Source: Candidatus Omnitrophota bacterium (GTDB lineage Bacteria; Omnitrophota; Gorgyraeia; Velamenicoccales; JABMQK01). Taken from it: 7,202 bases of DNA. Within the stretch, counting starts at the first letter, position 1; each line of letters starts with the position of its first letter. The stretch is taken from positions 1 through 7,202 of the forward strand of contig JAQTPJ010000040.1 in assembly GCA_028712915.1 (NCBI GenBank). Reading direction: 5' to 3'. This document shows positions 6,701 through 7,202 of the stretch, one piece after another. The notes under the pieces are model-generated. The model searched no databases and had not been told where the DNA came from. It worked only from the letters and a program-made list of their open reading frames with translations. The position numbers and the translations under genes were made by a program.

Positions 6701-7202
6701 GGCATAGCTATTATGTGGATGAAACCATCCCTGAGATTGCTTCGAATACGCGCATTGTTTGGCTTGGTTCCTGCGGCGGATACAATAATCTGGCATCAGT
6801 TCTTGATCTTAGCCCGCAGGCGGCTATTATCTCAACAAAAGGCACAGGCACAATGAGGGTAAATGATCCGCTCCTAAAGATGCTTAATGAAGAGATTCTT
6901 AATAGCGGTTCAGTTAACTGGCCTGATTTCTGGCAGAAGGCCCAGGGTAAATTAGCAAACAATTCAGACTTTGACCAGTATGTTTCCCCTGAAAAGAACT
7001 TAGGCGCGTTATTTATCAAAGCATACCGTCAGCTTACGGAGACCGATAATAATGCTGGGAGCGCTTCCGGTTCCTCACCGCTAATTCAGCAGCAGAGAAC
7101 TGGGTTAACCCAGCAGCAGGCAGCCAATCCCACCTATGCGGTGGGACAAAAGGCGGTCGTCTCATCGCCGATGAAATTAGGAACTAAAGGTTTAATCGCA
7201 GG
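1..7202 (+). CDS. Giant multi-module protein, partial at both ends; two zincin-like and two caspase-like regions
   Basis: Frame 1 was translated by eye across the window and contains no stop codon, giving about 2,400 residues without a beginning or end. The product is mosaic: a helical region with hydrophobic segments, two HExxH regions, a HEAT-like solenoid with a caspase-like domain, then a second solenoid with another caspase-like domain. Related Ser-Pro/Gln-rich linkers with hydrophobic cores separate the later parts. The protein is probably exported or surface-associated, inferred from the linkers and sheer size. It is probably proteolytic or derived from proteases, inferred from the motifs. 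No frameshift is visible, and the motifs remain intact, so the gene looks functional. Arginine is often AGA or AGG, and GC content varies by module. No specific family name fits the full chain. That it is coding is nearly certain; the biological role is unknown. Confidence 0.96.
781..1308 (+). other. Protein region, residues 261-436: charged helical spacer, unassigned
   Basis: This stretch is dominated by Arg, Lys, Glu, Gln and Ala with regularly spaced Leu, as expected for long helices (for example around residues 272-285, 315-325 and 365-380). It contains an Ala/Asp-rich section near 388-406. A glycine-rich GDGAGKTSS segment at about residues 419-427 superficially recalls a nucleotide-binding loop but does not meet the consensus. 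The region leads directly into the first HExxH region and may be its helical N-terminal subdomain or a prodomain-like spacer. That is inference from position only. Confidence 0.35.
1309..1860 (+). other. Zincin-like metallopeptidase candidate region 1 (HEFMH), residues 437-620
   Basis: Residues 482-486 read HEFMH within GAHEFMHLS, a match to the HExxH zinc-binding helix in which both His bind zinc and the Glu activates water. About 30 residues before it, an apolar segment (NGYVAVDVGMNF, 444-455) could be the edge strand usually found before this helix. Candidate third ligands are Glu in NAENELE (504, 506 or 508), 18 to 22 residues after the second His, or Glu577/Asp580 in LREKADFAE. The second set resembles the E-x-x-A-D helix of many gluzincins. 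The motif is short and occurs by chance, but the hydrophobic flanks and downstream acidic helix support a real site. The exact family is not recognised. If active, it would be a zinc-dependent endopeptidase; substrate unknown. Confidence 0.55.
2101..3060 (+). other. Zincin-like metallopeptidase candidate region 2 (HEATH), residues 701-1020
   Basis: Residues 770-774 read HEATH in the context VVLTHEATHALQYMAE, a textbook zinc-binding helix with apolar residues before the first His and after the second. An apolar strand, RIVVVPEAM at about 718-726, precedes it by about 45 residues, as expected for a zincin edge strand. The best third ligand is Glu992 in ANELFAHLTPYF, which resembles the E-[LF]-F-A...-Y-F helix seen in lethal-factor-like and related peptidases. 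Between the two lie about 200 mostly helical, charged residues (781-980), a larger separation than in compact zincins, so this may be a helical insertion. It differs from region 1 in motif context, so the two do not look like a simple duplication. Metallopeptidase fold is likely; activity and substrate are inferred only. Confidence 0.62.
3175..3294 (+). repeat. Inter-module linker 1: Ser-Pro-rich segment plus hydrophobic core
   Basis: Residues 1059-1098 begin with SSSPAASSPISS and run into MVKGKGLLLALGVAAMLQI. This is the most divergent of three related linkers: it lacks the QQQ blocks but keeps the SSP motif, a Met-basic-Gly stretch and a hydrophobic core of about 13 residues. At DNA level it shares the 14-mer gcctcatcgccgat (3190-3203) with linker 2 (4990-5003). 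It separates the metallopeptidase-like part from the HEAT-like and caspase-like module. The Met, basic residues and apolar core together resemble an N-terminal signal peptide placed inside the chain. Confidence 0.7.
3481..4170 (+). other. HEAT-like alpha-helical solenoid, residues 1161-1390
   Basis: This region is a run of short amphipathic helices. The clearest unit is EEDSDLRIRAIDQLGYIYNS (1216-1235), which matches the HEAT-type pattern of an acidic turn, Arg, then Ala and Leu-Gly positions. Others can be traced near 1267-1280, 1284-1300, 1318-1328, 1340-1358 and 1365-1380 (TDLRRKMIVKVALEDM), with weaker spacing. HEAT-type solenoids usually bind proteins or peptides and do not catalyse. Here the solenoid directly precedes a caspase-like domain, so a role in target recognition or in holding the peptidase inactive is plausible but inferred. 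The DNA is notably AT-rich (the line starting at 4021 has 15 G+C in 60). Confidence 0.6.
4255..4905 (+). other. Caspase-like (clan CD) cysteine peptidase candidate 1, residues 1419-1635
   Basis: The segment has the order of elements expected of a caspase/CHAT/gingipain-type fold. After a strand-helix start with KEYRAAIKDTL (1424-1444 area), an apolar strand WDLLYSNAHGN places His1466-Gly at the end of the strand. A later apolar segment, ALALLKSCSVMD, places Cys1575 at the end of another. In this clan those His and Cys residues form the catalytic dyad. The stretch after the Cys (GKTFGRVLGF, then IFGGLGGD) fits the helix and next strand of such domains. The His-Cys distance is 109 residues, much longer than in caspases, implying an insertion of about 60 residues (roughly 1480-1560). 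Preceded by a HEAT-like solenoid. Clan-level assignment is plausible; family, activity and specificity are not established. Confidence 0.55.
4930..5130 (+). repeat. Inter-module linker 2: SSP/QQQ-rich segment with internal signal-peptide-like stretch
   Basis: Residues 1644-1710 carry GSSPLIQQQ, GLTQQQ and ASSPM, followed by MKTGAKG and an apolar core LIAGLGLLTMLAV (1675-1687), then a Thr/Gln/Pro/Ala-rich tail ending TTAQAP. The MKTGAKG-plus-core portion reads like a bacterial signal peptide, although it lies in the middle of the chain; an AQA at 1707-1709 is rather far from the core to be a standard cleavage site. It closely matches linker 3 in protein and DNA: two identical blocks of 16 and 15 bases are shared (4969-4984 with 7105-7120; 4992-5006 with 7161-7175). 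No ribosome binding site precedes the ATG at 5002, so separate initiation is unlikely. Confidence 0.8.
5349..5668 (+). repeat. Imperfect tandem duplication with a 216-bp period inside the solenoid
   Basis: Two copies of the repeat unit are similar at DNA level with a constant offset of 216 bases (72 codons). Examples are ttttaaggactgctgaccc at 5351-5369 and 5567-5585, and ggtttttgaagtccttatt at 5409-5427 and 5625-5643. The reading frame is kept. Matching synonymous codons indicate a more recent duplication than the rest of the solenoid. The unit further upstream (from about 5221) is related but more diverged, with an offset of about 201 bases. Confidence 0.9.
5539..5559 (+). repeat. Short tandem repeat, 9-bp unit
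   Basis: The unit gccaaggct occurs twice and is followed by gcc, encoding AKAAKAA inside the second solenoid unit. It inserts whole codons, and the third unit lacks it. Probably slippage. Confidence 0.8.
5761..6360 (+). other. Protein region, residues 1921-2120: mixed then helical, unassigned
   Basis: The first part contains alternating apolar residues that suggest strands (AVRFVSVEN, then QELYVLIVFGEEELVYS at 1939-1955). It continues into charged helices, including TSGDQLLKEVNHTGFRTFINIA (in part), a DKEKDMLAQAV helix near 2068-2078 and a Glu/Gln-rich helix near 2154 in the following segment. I do not recognise a family. There are no Cys residues and no convincing catalytic motif. It connects the helical repeats to the second caspase-like candidate and likely belongs to the same functional module, since the following conserved-looking domain starts without a linker. 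Confidence 0.4.
5896..5919 (+). repeat. 12-bp tandem repeat encoding FNRM twice
   Basis: ttcaaccgcatg is followed directly by tttaaccgcatg, one mismatch in 12 bases, giving FNRMFNRM. It is in frame and may be a recent slippage duplication or chance. Confidence 0.75.
6364..7038 (+). other. Caspase-like (clan CD) cysteine peptidase candidate 2, residues 2122-2346
   Basis: The core holds VVVHRGHSYYVDETI and, after a short helix, RIVWLGSCGGYNNL. Two apolar strands thus end in His2235 (preceded by Arg-Gly; His2232 is an alternative) and Cys2258 in GSCGG, the expected placing of a clan CD His/Cys dyad. Downstream text such as AAIISTKGTGTMRVNDPLLK and the FWQKAQ and FIKAYRQL helices reads like a conserved domain; from memory, similar RGHS...LGSCGG proteins occur in Bacteroidetes, but I cannot name a family. 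An upstream QQYFFYDDRVGG...SFKSFLNAY stretch and a REIEIYANRP strand seem part of it. The His-Cys distance of 23 residues is shorter than in caspases. Domain unity is well supported; peptidase activity less so. Confidence 0.58.
7063..7202 (+). repeat. Inter-module linker 3, cut by the window end
   Basis: Residues 2355-2400 read SGSSPLIQQQ, GLTQQQ, then a 14-residue section ending in VV, then SSPMKLGTKGLIAG, where the window stops. It aligns with linker 2 except that the section between QQQ and SSP is 11 residues (33 bases) longer. The start of the same hydrophobic core is visible, so another module very probably follows. A weak purine-rich run lies at 7148-7156, about 14 bases before the internal ATG at 7171; this is too weak and too distant to argue for a start. 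Confidence 0.8.
7128..7146. repeat. Perfect 7-bp inverted repeat with 5-base loop inside linker 3
   Basis: tcccacc (7128-7134) and ggtggga (7140-7146) are exact reverse complements separated by tatgc. The hairpin falls within the 33 extra bases that distinguish linker 3 from linker 2, so the insertion itself may be a small palindromic element carried in frame and translated (NPTYAVGQ). A terminator role is unlikely because the gene continues through it and no T tract follows. Confidence 0.65.

Noticed and set aside
243..7019. Scattered minus-strand open frames of about 60-117 codons, including at 243-527, 3033-3353 and 6163-6516
   Set aside because: They all lie opposite the continuous + strand frame, overlap intact motif-bearing protein sequence, and have no recognisable products. 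They are shadows of the real gene.
7128..7146. Rho-independent terminator at the 7-bp hairpin
   Set aside because: There is no T tract after the stem, the stem is short, and coding sequence with a conserved linker motif continues through it.

Overview
The whole 7.2 kb window lies inside one protein-coding gene. Reading frame 1 of the + strand is open from the first base to the last with no stop codon, giving at least 2,400 residues with neither the start nor the end of the protein in view. No RNA gene, promoter, terminator, intergenic gap or second gene was found. Because there is no non-coding stretch, the annotation below is by protein region; residue numbers count from base 1 of the window.

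Layout from left to right: (1) residues 1-260, helical with hydrophobic segments; (2) residues 261-436, helical and charged; (3) residues 437-620, a first zincin-like HExxH region (HEFMH); (4) residues 701-1020, a second zincin-like region (HEATH) with a good candidate for the third zinc ligand; (5) linker 1; (6) residues 1161-1390, a HEAT-like helical solenoid; (7) residues 1419-1635, a caspase-like (clan CD) candidate domain; (8) linker 2; (9) residues 1721-1920, a helical solenoid with a recent 216-bp internal duplication; (10) residues 1921-2120, helical and unassigned; (11) residues 2122-2346, a second and different caspase-like candidate; (12) linker 3, cut by the window end. The three linkers are related. 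Each pairs a Ser-Pro-rich segment with a Met-Lys-Gly stretch and, in the two complete copies, a hydrophobic core that looks like a signal peptide buried inside the protein.

Taken together, this looks like a giant modular protein assembled from protease-like units, two of them 'solenoid plus caspase-like domain'. A surface-attached or secreted, possibly self-processing protein is a reasonable inference, but substrate and function cannot be read from the sequence. Low to moderate GC that changes along the gene, preference for AGA/AGG arginine codons, Ser-Ser-Pro linkers and extreme gene length recall uncultured bacterial groups known for giant genes, such as Omnitrophota. That placement is from memory and is tentative.
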